Assembly: GCA_017694135.1 (NCBI GenBank)
Contig: JADING010000014.1
Location: 1 to 18,853 of the forward strand
Direction: 5' to 3'
DNA from: Candidatus Scatoplasma merdavium
GTDB taxonomy: Bacteria; Bacillota_I; Bacilli_A; RFN20; CAG-288
Length of the DNA stretch: 18,853 bases
Within the stretch, counting starts at the first letter, position 1, and each line of letters begins with the position of its first letter. A program made the translations under genes and the position numbers. The notes below the pieces were generated by a model, which saw only the letters and a list, made by a program, of their open reading frames with translations, was not told where the DNA came from and ran no database searches. Shown here one piece after another: positions 1 through 6,209 of this stretch.

Positions 1-1697
1 CTTTTAATGAGTTCACTTATTATGGAGAATTAGCAAATGATACGAGTTTAAAAAACACAAAATTGAACAACGATGAAATCTATTTAGGCTTGTCATCTCA
101 AGAAGCTAGCAGGATAGGTTCTTTTTTTGGCGTAGAACTCGGTGATAATCCTTCTTACACTTTGACGCGTTTTTTCATATCTAATTCAGTTATGCTTCAT
201 TTGGATTTATCGGCTCGTTCTTTTGCTTACACTTTGGAGAATTTGTTTTTAGTTAAGGCTGTTGAGATTTTAGATACGAGCAGAATCATTCACACCGATC
301 CGATGTTTAACGAGTATTTTGTTGAAACGAATATGACTTTTATATCGCATGCTAATCAAGGCCAAACGAGTTTAGATCCTTGGAACGTTTTTAAGGCTTA
401 TACGGTTTTAGTTAGTTATTCTGATAAACAGCGCTTTTTAAGTGATATATCATTTTCTTTGAAATATAAAAATCTATCGTTGGAATTAATTAAGGAAGAA
501 GAAAGTCCTTCTTATTTTAAAGACGATGTAAACTGCGCGAGATTAAAGATATTGAAAGATCAAATTGGCGGAGTGAAAAAAGCCGATGTTTCGCACTTGT
601 TAAGCCCTTATGAAACGTATGTTGAAAACCTCGTGTATTCAGATGGGTTTTACTATTTTTCTGAAGATGGATTAACTAGCGGATTTCTTCATCCGGTTTA
701 CGTATCAAACAAAAAAGAAAAGCTCAATGAAATTGCCGATTACAATTATGAAGCTAGCTTTGACTTACAAGGATTCCAAGGGAGCAGCATAATTCCTCCT
801 GATGGTGTAATTGCTGGGGATATCTCTTCTTTGGAAGAAAATTCATTAATTTTTCAGGTGAATAAAGCTGATGATATATATTTGGCAGGAGGAAAAGCTC
901 AGAACTATTCGGAAGTGTGTATAACTAGTTCTTTGGCTAACGAATTGTTTACCTCTTTTAGCCAAGCGGTAAATAAAACTTTATATATAACTTGTCTAAG
1001 TGAAATTGAATATAAGCAAGATGGATACAAAAACGTATTTAAAGACGGAGAATTTAAAATCGCAGGTGTTGTTGAAAGTAAGGACAACGCTTTGGTCCAC
1101 GATTCACTGTTTCTTTCATCGATAGGAGAGGAGATGTTTGACTTTGGGAGTGAGGATAAGGCGGTTGATAAGTGCATCGTAAACTTTAAGTCTGGATATG
1201 AAATCCAAAATATCGTTAACAACTTTAATTCGGAGTATTTTGATTATTCTTTCACTTTGCCTTTGCAAGAAGTTGAAGCGGACTTGAATGAAATGGTTTC
1301 ATACATTGCTACATTCTTGTATTTTTTCGCCTTTTTCACATCTTTAATTGCCATGAGTTTACTTTCAGTAACTGGGATTATGTTCATTGATGAAGATGAG
1401 TCTAAAATAGCTGTTTGGACTAGTTTGGGATACAGAATAAAAGATTTAAAAAAGTATTACGCGGTCTTGATTAGTTTGCTTTCATCTTCAGGTAGCTTTG
1501 CCGCTTTGATAAGCCTTGTTATAGTTTGGAAGATGTTTTCTTTTCAATTGACTAATATATTAGGTCAAGAAGTTGCGGTTTTTGCTCCACTTATGTATGT
1601 AAGTGTTGTTTTGTTTGCGCTTCTTTTTACTTTCTTGTCAATCGGATTAGCAAATAGAAAACTAAATAAAATTGCCGGTTTTAAAAATAAGCAATAG
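1..1697 (+). CDS. ABC transporter permease, FtsX/MacB-like, C-terminal part (5' end outside window)
   Basis: This is a membrane subunit of an ABC exporter or lipoprotein/peptide-handling ABC system of the FtsX/MacB type. The reading frame is open from base 3 with no stop before the TTG at 63, so that TTG is internal and the true start lies left of the window. About 430 visible residues form a hydrophilic, presumably extracytoplasmic domain. Three membrane segments follow, at roughly 1300-1370, 1455-1530 and 1578-1655. The short loop after the first segment (WTSLGYRIKDLKKYY) resembles the FtsX-family coupling region ('...LRALGAS..DI...'). The ATP-binding partner and the N-terminal membrane segment are not visible. 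The gene ends at TAG, convergent with the glycosyltransferase gene. Family assignment rests on topology and the coupling motif; the exported substrate is unknown. Confidence 0.75.
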   Translation, partial: FNEFTYYGELANDTSLKNTKLNNDEIYLGLSSQEASRIGSFFGVELGDNPSYTLTRFFISNSVMLHLDLSARSFAYTLENLFLVKAVEILDTSRIIHTDPMFNEYFVETNMTFISHANQGQTSLDPWNVFKAYTVLVSYSDKQRFLSDISFSLKYKNLSLELIKEEESPSYFKDDVNCARLKILKDQIGGVKKADVSHLLSPYETYVENLVYSDGFYYFSEDGLTSGFLHPVYVSNKKEKLNEIADYNYEASFDLQGFQGSSIIPPDGVIAGDISSLEENSLIFQVNKADDIYLAGGKAQNYSEVCITSSLANELFTSFSQAVNKTLYITCLSEIEYKQDGYKNVFKDGEFKIAGVVESKDNALVHDSLFLSSIGEEMFDFGSEDKAVDKCIVNFKSGYEIQNIVNNFNSEYFDYSFTLPLQEVEADLNEMVSYIATFLYFFAFFTSLIAMSLLSVTGIMFIDEDESKIAVWTSLGYRIKDLKKYYAVLISLLSSSGSFAALISLVIVWKMFSFQLTNILGQEVAVFAPLMYVSVVLFALLFTFLSIGLANRKLNKIAGFKNKQ

Positions 1698-1791
1698 ATA
1701 AAAGCTAGATTAGAAAAAAGTTAATTAATGGCTGCTGTAGTTTATTTGTTAAATGAAATTTAAGTTAGCTCTACTTATAAAAAGAACAGTT

Positions 1792-2757
1792 TTACAAGTC
1801 TTTTAAATCTAAAACTTGAGGAAGTTCTTCTGCTTTTTTTTCAAACCCATAAATACTTAAAGAGTCGTAGTTTGGGGAGGAGAAAATGCCTTTTTTGATA
1901 TTTTTAAGTTGAGTGTGAGTGGATTTGAAGCTGCGTATGGTAGGATGAGTCTTTTGGAATTGGAAACAGTATATAAATAAGCTTTGGATGATAGAAGGCG
2001 AGAATTTCCGGTTGTTTTTCATTGAGATGTATTTGCATACAGCCAAGGAATTTAAGGTTTTTTGGGAGTTTGTGGTCCCTTTAACCGAGTTGACGATAGA
2101 GGATGCTCTTTGAACGTAATAATAAATTCGCTTAGATAGAATTGAAACTTTTGAACAGCAGCAGAGATAAGAGTATGTAAACACCCAATCTTCCATTATA
2201 AAAGTGCGTCGAATAGGGAAACGAAGGTGGTATTTGTCAATGATTTCTTTCAAGTAGATTTTTGTCCAAACATAACCGTGAAGAGTTATGTCCCTTTTTA
2301 GGCGGTTAATGGCTTTAGTTGAAGTGATTACTTGATTTCTAATGAAGTTTGAATTGAAAGTTTTCTTTATGTGTCCGTCCTTATCAGTGAAGTAGTTTGC
2401 GACAACCAGTTGTGCACCGCTTCTTTTCATTTCGTTAACAAAAGTTGATAAATAGTCTTTGGACAAATAATCATCTCCATCGATAAAGCAGATGTATTTT
2501 CCTTTAGCGTAATCCAAGGCGAAGTTTCTAACCATTCCACAATCTCTTTGTAGAGTGTCTAACCTTTTAAATATATTCGGGTATTTATCAACAAATTTAT
2601 CAATAATCTGCGGAGAAGAATCAGAAGATGAATCGTTAACTAAAAAAACTTCGTATTTTTCTTTAATGTCTTGATTAGCTAAGGAAATCAAACATTTTTC
2701 TAAATAATCTTCAATGTTGTAAATGGCGACTATTACGCTGACAAGAGGTTTTTCCAT
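1792..2757 (-). CDS. Family 2 glycosyltransferase (GT-A fold)
   Basis: A cytoplasmic glycosyltransferase of 321 residues that probably moves a sugar from a nucleotide-sugar donor onto a surface glycan or lipid carrier. The N-terminus (VSVIVAIYNIEDYLEKCLISL) is the classic GT2 opening. It is followed by NDSSSD at residues 41-46 and the metal/nucleotide-binding DXD motif within FIDGDDYL at about 91-98. An ED-W motif near residue 190 (EDWVF) fits the acceptor/catalytic base region. There is no membrane segment, so it is not a processive synthase. It stands alone, convergent with the ABC permease and upstream of no visible partner. No Shine-Dalgarno sequence precedes the ATG. Instead a perfect TATAAT lies 8 bases upstream, which suggests a leaderless transcript. 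Donor and acceptor cannot be deduced. Confidence 0.85.
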   Translation of the reverse strand: MEKPLVSVIVAIYNIEDYLEKCLISLANQDIKEKYEVFLVNDSSSDSSPQIIDKFVDKYPNIFKRLDTLQRDCGMVRNFALDYAKGKYICFIDGDDYLSKDYLSTFVNEMKRSGAQLVVANYFTDKDGHIKKTFNSNFIRNQVITSTKAINRLKRDITLHGYVWTKIYLKEIIDKYHLRFPIRRTFIMEDWVFTYSYLCCCSKVSILSKRIYYYVQRASSIVNSVKGTTNSQKTLNSLAVCKYISMKNNRKFSPSIIQSLFIYCFQFQKTHPTIRSFKSTHTQLKNIKKGIFSSPNYDSLSIYGFEKKAEELPQVLDLKDL

Positions 2758-2765
2758 ACGCTTAA

Positions 2766-2795
2766 ATTATAGACTATTTAAGATGGATATGTCTT
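2766..2795 (-). promoter_or_regulatory. Promoter of the glycosyltransferase gene, likely leaderless
   Basis: On the minus strand AAGACA (2795-2790), an 18-base spacer and a perfect TATAAT (2771-2766) sit directly before the ATG at 2757. Initiation about 7 bases after the -10 box would begin transcription 1-3 bases before the start codon, and no ribosome binding site is present. Confidence 0.5.
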
Positions 2796-2829
2796 TTATT
2801 TAATAATTAGCTTATTAAATGATGAATTT

Positions 2830-2870
2830 AAAAAGGGTGTAAACCTGCAGCTAGTAGGAATTAGCACCCT
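2830..2870 (-). terminator. Rho-independent terminator downstream of the CvpA-like gene
   Basis: Reading the minus strand, AGGGTG (2870-2865) pairs with CACCCT (2839-2834). The stem is extended by TAA/TTA across one bulged base and by an inner AGG/CCT. A run of five T follows immediately (minus strand, from 2834 down). It lies 56 bases beyond the stop codon of the cvpA-like gene. Confidence 0.75.
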
Positions 2871-2925
2871 AGAATTAGATTGAGTTAGTTTTAATGGTAA
2901 TAAACGAATTGATAATTAAAAGTAG

Positions 2926-3450
2926 TTAGATAATGGATCCGTATGCCCATCTAGCAAATTCCATGAAATTAGTTGCAATACCGCAAGAATTGTTCATATC
3001 GTTAGCTAACCAACTCATAATTGAAGCGTTGTTATCAGCGAGCAAAGAGATGATTATAAAGACGACACAAATAATAAACAGGCCGTTTACAGCACCCAAG
3101 GCAAGTCCTAATATCTTGTCGATAATGTTCATAAACTTGAATTTTTCGATGATGGATTTTAAAGCTTTAAATAAAACTCTCACCAATATCATTACGATTA
3201 AGAAAACGACAAGGTAGCAAATTACGAGCATTAATACTCCGCCTAAAGAGCTTCCTAAACTATCGTAAATGCTATTGTAAACGCCGTTTTCAGCAAGTGC
3301 ACCATTGATAGGTGAAGCGATGAAGAAAGAAGTCACCAGCGCTAACACAACGCTGACGAGTTTTGAAAACTTCTTGATAAATCCAACGATAAAGCCAGTT
3401 ATTGTAAATAGAATTAAGACTACTAAGGCGATGATATCTAATGTAGACAT
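2926..3450 (-). CDS. CvpA family membrane protein
   Basis: An integral membrane protein of 174 residues with about four hydrophobic segments: roughly residues 4-25, 30-46, 68-92 and 112-138. A basic, amphipathic stretch (KALKSIIEKFKFMNIIDKILGLALG) precedes the last one. Start (STLDIIALVVLILFTITGFIVGFIKKF), length and the 'D+ilG+ +GavnGl' signature fit the CvpA family, named for colicin V production in Escherichia coli but in Bacilli a widely conserved membrane protein of unclear role, sometimes linked to cell-envelope stress. A strong GAGGAGGTAAC ribosome binding site precedes the ATG, and a good promoter and terminator flank the gene, so it appears monocistronic. Confidence 0.85.
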   Translation of the reverse strand: MSTLDIIALVVLILFTITGFIVGFIKKFSKLVSVVLALVTSFFIASPINGALAENGVYNSIYDSLGSSLGGVLMLVICYLVVFLIVMILVRVLFKALKSIIEKFKFMNIIDKILGLALGAVNGLFIICVVFIIISLLADNNASIMSWLANDMNNSCGIATNFMEFARWAYGSII

Positions 3451-3472
3451 ATGTTACCTCCTCACAAGAGTA

Positions 3473-3501
3473 AGTATAGTTTGATAACTCACATGTTTCA
3501 A
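3473..3501 (-). promoter_or_regulatory. sigmaA-type promoter of the cvpA-like gene
   Basis: On the minus strand TTGAAA (3501-3496), a 17-base spacer and TATACT (3478-3473) match the vegetative consensus at 5 of 6 positions each. Initiation near 3466 gives a leader of about 16 bases carrying the GAGGAGG ribosome binding site. Confidence 0.7.
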
Positions 3502-3507
3502 ATGTGA
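3491..3507. repeat. Inverted repeat CACAT-N7-ATGTG over the cvpA -35 box
   Basis: A 17-base dyad with perfect 5-base arms is centred on the -35 element of the cvpA-like promoter. The position suits an operator for a dimeric repressor, but no regulator is identifiable and a short dyad in AT-rich DNA can occur by chance. Confidence 0.3.
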
Positions 3508-3611
3508 ATGCTTGCTTTAAATGAATGCGATGTTTTGGTATCTGCTTTCTAAATTGCAGTTATTTAGTGAGTTAACTTAACATTTGATCAAGAAAGCGTA
3601 TACATTTTTCT

Positions 3612-3640
3612 TTGACTTGGAATTATTTCCCCTTTATAAA
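3612..3640 (+). promoter_or_regulatory. Strong promoter in the cvpA-csp spacer, facing csp
   Basis: TTGACT (3612-3617), exactly 17 bases and TATAAA (3635-3640) give 5 of 6 consensus matches in each box. Initiation would be near 3647, about 270 bases before the cold-shock start codon, with no coding frame immediately downstream. Confidence 0.55.
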
Positions 3641-3646
3641 AATGTG

Positions 3647-3813
3647 AAAAAAATGTAACTTTTCTTTGCAAGCGGTTTACCGCTGCTTGTTTCTGTGGAA
3701 CTTTCTTTCAAAATATCTTTCTTTTTGTTATTGAATTTACTAGGAATAAAACGGAATTAAAATAAATTTTAATATTTATTAATAAGCGTTTTTTAGTTAA
3801 AAACCTTATTTTT
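3647..3813 (+). ncRNA. Candidate small RNA or long structured leader of the cold-shock gene
   Basis: This part of the 468-base gene-free spacer follows a near-consensus promoter. It contains a hairpin with a perfect 5-base stem and TTTA loop (3671-3684), an AT-only 8+8 palindrome with a 2-base centre (3756-3773) and a longer hairpin (3781-3810) followed by TTT. Every ATG or GTG near the predicted start runs into a stop within five codons, so the transcript would be non-coding. It could end at the 3781-3810 hairpin as a transcript of about 165 nt. Alternatively it could read on into csp as a long 5' leader, as is known for cspA of E. coli. No known RNA family was recognised; both readings are inference. 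Confidence 0.3.
3781..3813 (+). terminator. AT-rich hairpin with short T tail before csp (weak terminator candidate)
   Basis: AATAAG (3781-3786) pairs with CTTATT (3805-3810) and GTTTTT (3788-3793) with AAAAAC (3799-3804). There is a 5-base loop and one bulged C, and TTT follows at 3811-3813. The stem is long but poor in G:C pairs, so termination may be partial or temperature-sensitive. Confidence 0.3.
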
Positions 3814-3850
3814 ATTGCAATAAAAGTGGAATTTTATGTATTTATGCGGC

Positions 3851-3881
3851 TTTACAAGGCTTTTTTTCGTGTTATTATAAT
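3851..3881 (+). promoter_or_regulatory. Proximal promoter of the cold-shock gene
   Basis: TTTACA (3851-3856), a 19-base spacer and a perfect TATAAT (3876-3881) lie 37 bases before the start codon. The predicted start near 3888 falls within a GTGG/CCAC mini-hairpin (3886-3900) ahead of the ribosome binding site. Confidence 0.5.
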
Positions 3882-3918
3882 CAACGTGGTTTTACTCCAC
3901 ATGTCGAAAGGGTTATTT

Positions 3919-4140
3919 ATGACTGGCAAAGTGAAAATGTTCAACAAGGAAAAGGGATGGGGCTTTATCACTGGCGAAGATGGTAAAGACTACTTCTTCC
4001 ACTATTCCGCTTTGGTTATGGATGGCTACAAGACCGCTAATGCTGGTGACAAGGTCGAATACGAAGTCACTAACTCTGAACGCGGCTTACGCGCTTCTTC
4101 TGTCAAAGTTGTCGAACCGGTTGAAGTTAAAAACGCTTAA
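3919..4140 (+). CDS. csp: Cold-shock domain protein (CspA/CspB family)
   Basis: A 73-residue single-domain nucleic-acid-binding protein that acts as an RNA chaperone in the cytoplasm. It begins MTGKVKMFNKEKGWGFIT. The RNP1 motif is KGWGFIT (12-18) and the RNP2 motif is DYFFHYS (24-30, usually 'VFVHFS'), followed by the VEYEV and RASSVK strands of the five-stranded barrel. Length matches the family (65-75). The start is placed at 3919 because AAAGGG (3907-3912) sits 6 bases upstream. Two upstream in-frame ATGs, at 3901 and 3826, lack a ribosome binding site; the former lies before this site and the latter before the proximal promoter. It is monocistronic, closed by a hairpin terminator. The long AT-rich upstream region with hairpins suggests post-transcriptional or temperature control. 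Confidence 0.93.
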   Translation: MTGKVKMFNKEKGWGFITGEDGKDYFFHYSALVMDGYKTANAGDKVEYEVTNSERGLRASSVKVVEPVEVKNA

Positions 4141-4166
4141 TTCGATTCGTTTCAATTGAACAAAAC

Positions 4167-4197
4167 GCTTGATGCTCGAAAGGGTTCAAGCTTTTTT
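4167..4197 (+). terminator. Rho-independent terminator after the cold-shock gene
   Basis: GCTTGA (4167-4172) pairs with TCAAGC (4186-4191), with an inner CTC/GGG closing a GAAA tetraloop. Six T follow (4192-4197). It lies 26 bases after the csp stop. Confidence 0.85.
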
Positions 4198-4215
4198 CAT
4201 TTAAAATAAATATTG

Positions 4216-4224
4216 TGGTAATAT
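4216..4224 (+). promoter_or_regulatory. Extended -10 promoter of ychF
   Basis: TGG followed directly by TAATAT (4219-4224) is an extended -10 element without an obvious -35 box. Initiation near 4231 gives a leader of about 16 bases containing GAAAGGGG, 6 bases before the ATG. Confidence 0.45.
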
Positions 4225-4246
4225 TTCTTTTTGAAAGGGGCCAATA

Positions 4247-5356
4247 ATGTCTTTAAAAGCTGGTATTGTCGGACTGCCTAATGTCGGTAAGTCAACACTG
4301 TTTAATGCGATTACTAACTCGCATGTTGTAGCGGAAAACTACCCGTTCGCTACTATTAATCCCAATTCGGGTATCGTTCCTGTGCGCGATCCGCGCTTCG
4401 ATCGTTTAGTAGAACTGTTTCATCCGCGTTCTGAAGTTCGCGCAACTTTTGAATTTATCGATATTGCTGGTCTTGTTAAAGGCGCATCAAAAGGGGAAGG
4501 TCTCGGTAACAAGTTTTTAGGTAATATTCGCAATGTTGATGCCATTGTCCATGTTGTCCGCTGTTTTGAAAATCCCGATGTTATTCATGTTGAAGGCTCT
4601 GTTGATCCTCTAAGAGACATTGAAACGATAGATTTCGAGCTTGTTATGGCGGATTTAGAAACTTTAAATTCGCATATGGAAAAGACAAAGAAGAAAGCCA
4701 TCTTACAAAAGAACAAAGATGCAATCTTCGAACTTCAAACTATTGAAAAAATTATTCCTGAACTTGAAAAGGGCTCTTGTGTTCGCGATATTGAGCTGAC
4801 TCAAGAAGAGAAAGATGTTTTAAAGCCTCTTAACTTGCTTTCAATTAAACCGGTAATTTATGTCGGTAATGTTTCTGAGGATTCTTACTCTGATCCACTT
4901 GGCGATTCTAATTTTAAGAAGGTCAATGAATTTGCCTTGTCTCACAATGCTATCGCTATTCCTATCTCTGCGAAGATAGAAGAAGATTTAGCCCCTCTTT
5001 CTGAAAAGGAAAGAAACGAATATCTTTCAATGCTTGGAGCCTCTCTGTCTGGGTTAGATAAGCTAGCTAAAGCCACTTACGATTTGCTCGGTTTAAAAAC
5101 ATTTTTCACTTGTGGAGAAGACGAAGTTCGCGCTTGGACTTTTAAAGCGGGATATAAAGCTCCGCAGTGCGCAGGGATTATTCATACCGACTTTGAAAGA
5201 GGTTTTATTAAAGCTGAAGTTTATTCGTTTGAAGATATCGATGAGTACCATACTGAACAGGCTTTAAAAGAGGCTGGTAAGATTCAAACTGTCGGCAAAG
5301 ATTACCTCGTTAAAGATGGTGATATCATGTTTATTAAATTTAACGTTACGAAATGA
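4247..5356 (+). CDS. ychF: Ribosome-binding ATPase YchF (OLA1/Obg-like)
   Basis: A 369-residue TRAFAC-class P-loop NTPase that binds the 70S ribosome and, in characterised homologues, hydrolyses ATP in preference to GTP. It has been linked to translation and stress responses. Visible motifs are G1 GLPNVGKST (9-17), the NYPFATI switch I region (31-37), G3 DIAG (72-75) with the family signature GASKGEGLGN after it, and a non-canonical G4 NVSE (208-211) in place of NKxD, which explains the ATP preference. A helical coiled-coil insert spans about 130-175. A C-terminal TGS domain runs from about 283 to the end, finishing DGDIMFIKFNV as usual. Start and length match the family. It has its own extended -10 promoter, and its stop overlaps the ispF start by ATGA. 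Confidence 0.97.
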   Translation: MSLKAGIVGLPNVGKSTLFNAITNSHVVAENYPFATINPNSGIVPVRDPRFDRLVELFHPRSEVRATFEFIDIAGLVKGASKGEGLGNKFLGNIRNVDAIVHVVRCFENPDVIHVEGSVDPLRDIETIDFELVMADLETLNSHMEKTKKKAILQKNKDAIFELQTIEKIIPELEKGSCVRDIELTQEEKDVLKPLNLLSIKPVIYVGNVSEDSYSDPLGDSNFKKVNEFALSHNAIAIPISAKIEEDLAPLSEKERNEYLSMLGASLSGLDKLAKATYDLLGLKTFFTCGEDEVRAWTFKAGYKAPQCAGIIHTDFERGFIKAEVYSFEDIDEYHTEQALKEAGKIQTVGKDYLVKDGDIMFIKFNVTK

Positions 5357-5850
5357 TGCTTCCTATTAAAGTAGGTCACGCCTACGATGTTCATCGCCTT
5401 GTTAGTGGCGAATATCTGATTCTCGGTGGAATTAAAGTTCCTTGTGAATTTTCCTTTGAAGCTCATTCTGACGGTGATGTGGTTTTCCACGCAGTATCCG
5501 AGGCTCTGTTAGGAGCTTTAGGAGAAGGGGATTTAGGAACTCATTTTCCCGATAACGATGACAGGTATTTAAATTATCCTTCTAGCAATATTTTTCTCTA
5601 CTGCTTAGATTTAGTTGAAAAAGCAGGTTACGTTATCGGAAATATAGATTGCTCAATATATTTAGAAAAACCGAAAATCGCTAGGTACATTCAGCATATA
5701 AAGAACAATCTCGCCAATATAGCAAAGATCTCTCCAAGCCAAGTAAACATCAAGGCTTGCACTAATGAAAAGCTCGGGGAAATAGGTTCTTCTCTAGCTG
5801 GAGCTGCTTCTGCTGTCGTTACTCTTTTTAATAAAGATACAATCGGGTAA
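5353..5850 (+). CDS. ispF: 2-C-methyl-D-erythritol 2,4-cyclodiphosphate synthase
   Basis: This enzyme cyclises CDP-methylerythritol 2-phosphate to methylerythritol cyclodiphosphate with loss of CMP, the fifth step of the MEP isoprenoid pathway, in the cytoplasm as a trimer. At 165 residues it is slightly longer than typical (about 157). Metal ligands are in DVH (D12, H14) and H46, with HSDGD at 38-42, EGDLG and FPDND in the middle, and the C-terminal NIKACTNEKLGEIG signature for the cytidine and active-site loop. The ATG at 5353 overlaps the ychF TGA (ATGA), so it is probably translated by re-initiation; a second ATG at 5356 is an alternative. The gene is usually found next to ispD, which is absent here. 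Confidence 0.96.
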   Translation: MMLPIKVGHAYDVHRLVSGEYLILGGIKVPCEFSFEAHSDGDVVFHAVSEALLGALGEGDLGTHFPDNDDRYLNYPSSNIFLYCLDLVEKAGYVIGNIDCSIYLEKPKIARYIQHIKNNLANIAKISPSQVNIKACTNEKLGEIGSSLAGAASAVVTLFNKDTIG

Positions 5851-5853
5851 AAT
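5848..5853 (+). promoter_or_regulatory. Possible -10 box immediately before the DUF1934 gene
   Basis: TAAAAT begins in the ispF stop codon and ends 7 bases before the ATG at 5861, which has no ribosome binding site. It matches the spacing of the other suspected leaderless starts here, but no convincing -35 element is present and read-through from ychF-ispF is equally possible. Confidence 0.25.
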
Positions 5854-5860
5854 AAGCCGT

Positions 5861-6208
5861 ATGAACTATGAATTAATCGATTTAATTTCAAAAGAATCAA
5901 GCGAATACGAAATGAAATCCCAAAGTGAAAACCTCTGGGAGTTTTCTTCTAAGGGCATTGGATTAAAAGTGGAGTTTTTAAAAAACAGCTTATCTGTAAC
6001 TTACTTCGATAAGTCCCATAAAAACGAATTCCACTTAGAAGATACGGGGAGAGGCAAGATGCTGATTGTCGCTCCTGAAGGTCAAATTGAATTGGAATTA
6101 AAATCGGCGTCTTACTTAAAGCAAGAAGGTAATTTGAGTTTCTCGTACACGCTTTTAGCTAACGATGAAGAGAAGTTCTCCTTCCTCTTAAAAAAGAAAG
6201 GAAATTGA
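5861..6208 (+). CDS. DUF1934 (YwiB-like) beta-barrel protein
   Basis: A 115-residue soluble protein of unknown function, rich in alternating hydrophobic residues as expected for a beta barrel. The second half (TGRGKMLIVAPEGQIELELK, then GNLSFSYTLLANDEEKFSFLLKKK) follows the DUF1934 pattern of a 'G...' turn, a conserved 'L.Y.L...' strand and a final amphipathic strand. Position supports this: in Bacillus the DUF1934 gene ywiB lies directly before argS, as here, with one base between stop and argS start. It is shorter than YwiB (about 140), mainly at the N-terminus. No clear ribosome binding site precedes its ATG. The fold family is likely but not certain by eye. Confidence 0.6.
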   Translation: MNYELIDLISKESSEYEMKSQSENLWEFSSKGIGLKVEFLKNSLSVTYFDKSHKNEFHLEDTGRGKMLIVAPEGQIELELKSASYLKQEGNLSFSYTLLANDEEKFSFLLKKKGN

Positions 6209-6209
6209 T

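Noticed and set aside
63..65. TTG as the start of the ABC permease
   Set aside because: The frame is open without a stop from base 3, the residues upstream read as continuous protein, and no ribosome binding site precedes the TTG. The gene is truncated by the window edge.
1749..1763. TTAAAT-GAA-ATTTAA hairpin between the convergent permease and glycosyltransferase genes as terminator
   Set aside because: The stem is entirely A:T and no T run follows on either strand. An AAAAGA/TCTTTT pairing at 1780-1804 is also weak and has a 13-base loop.
3667..3735. TTG-initiated frame of 22 codons in the cvpA-csp spacer
   Set aside because: It has no ribosome binding site and its composition is what the hairpin and T-rich DNA would give by chance.
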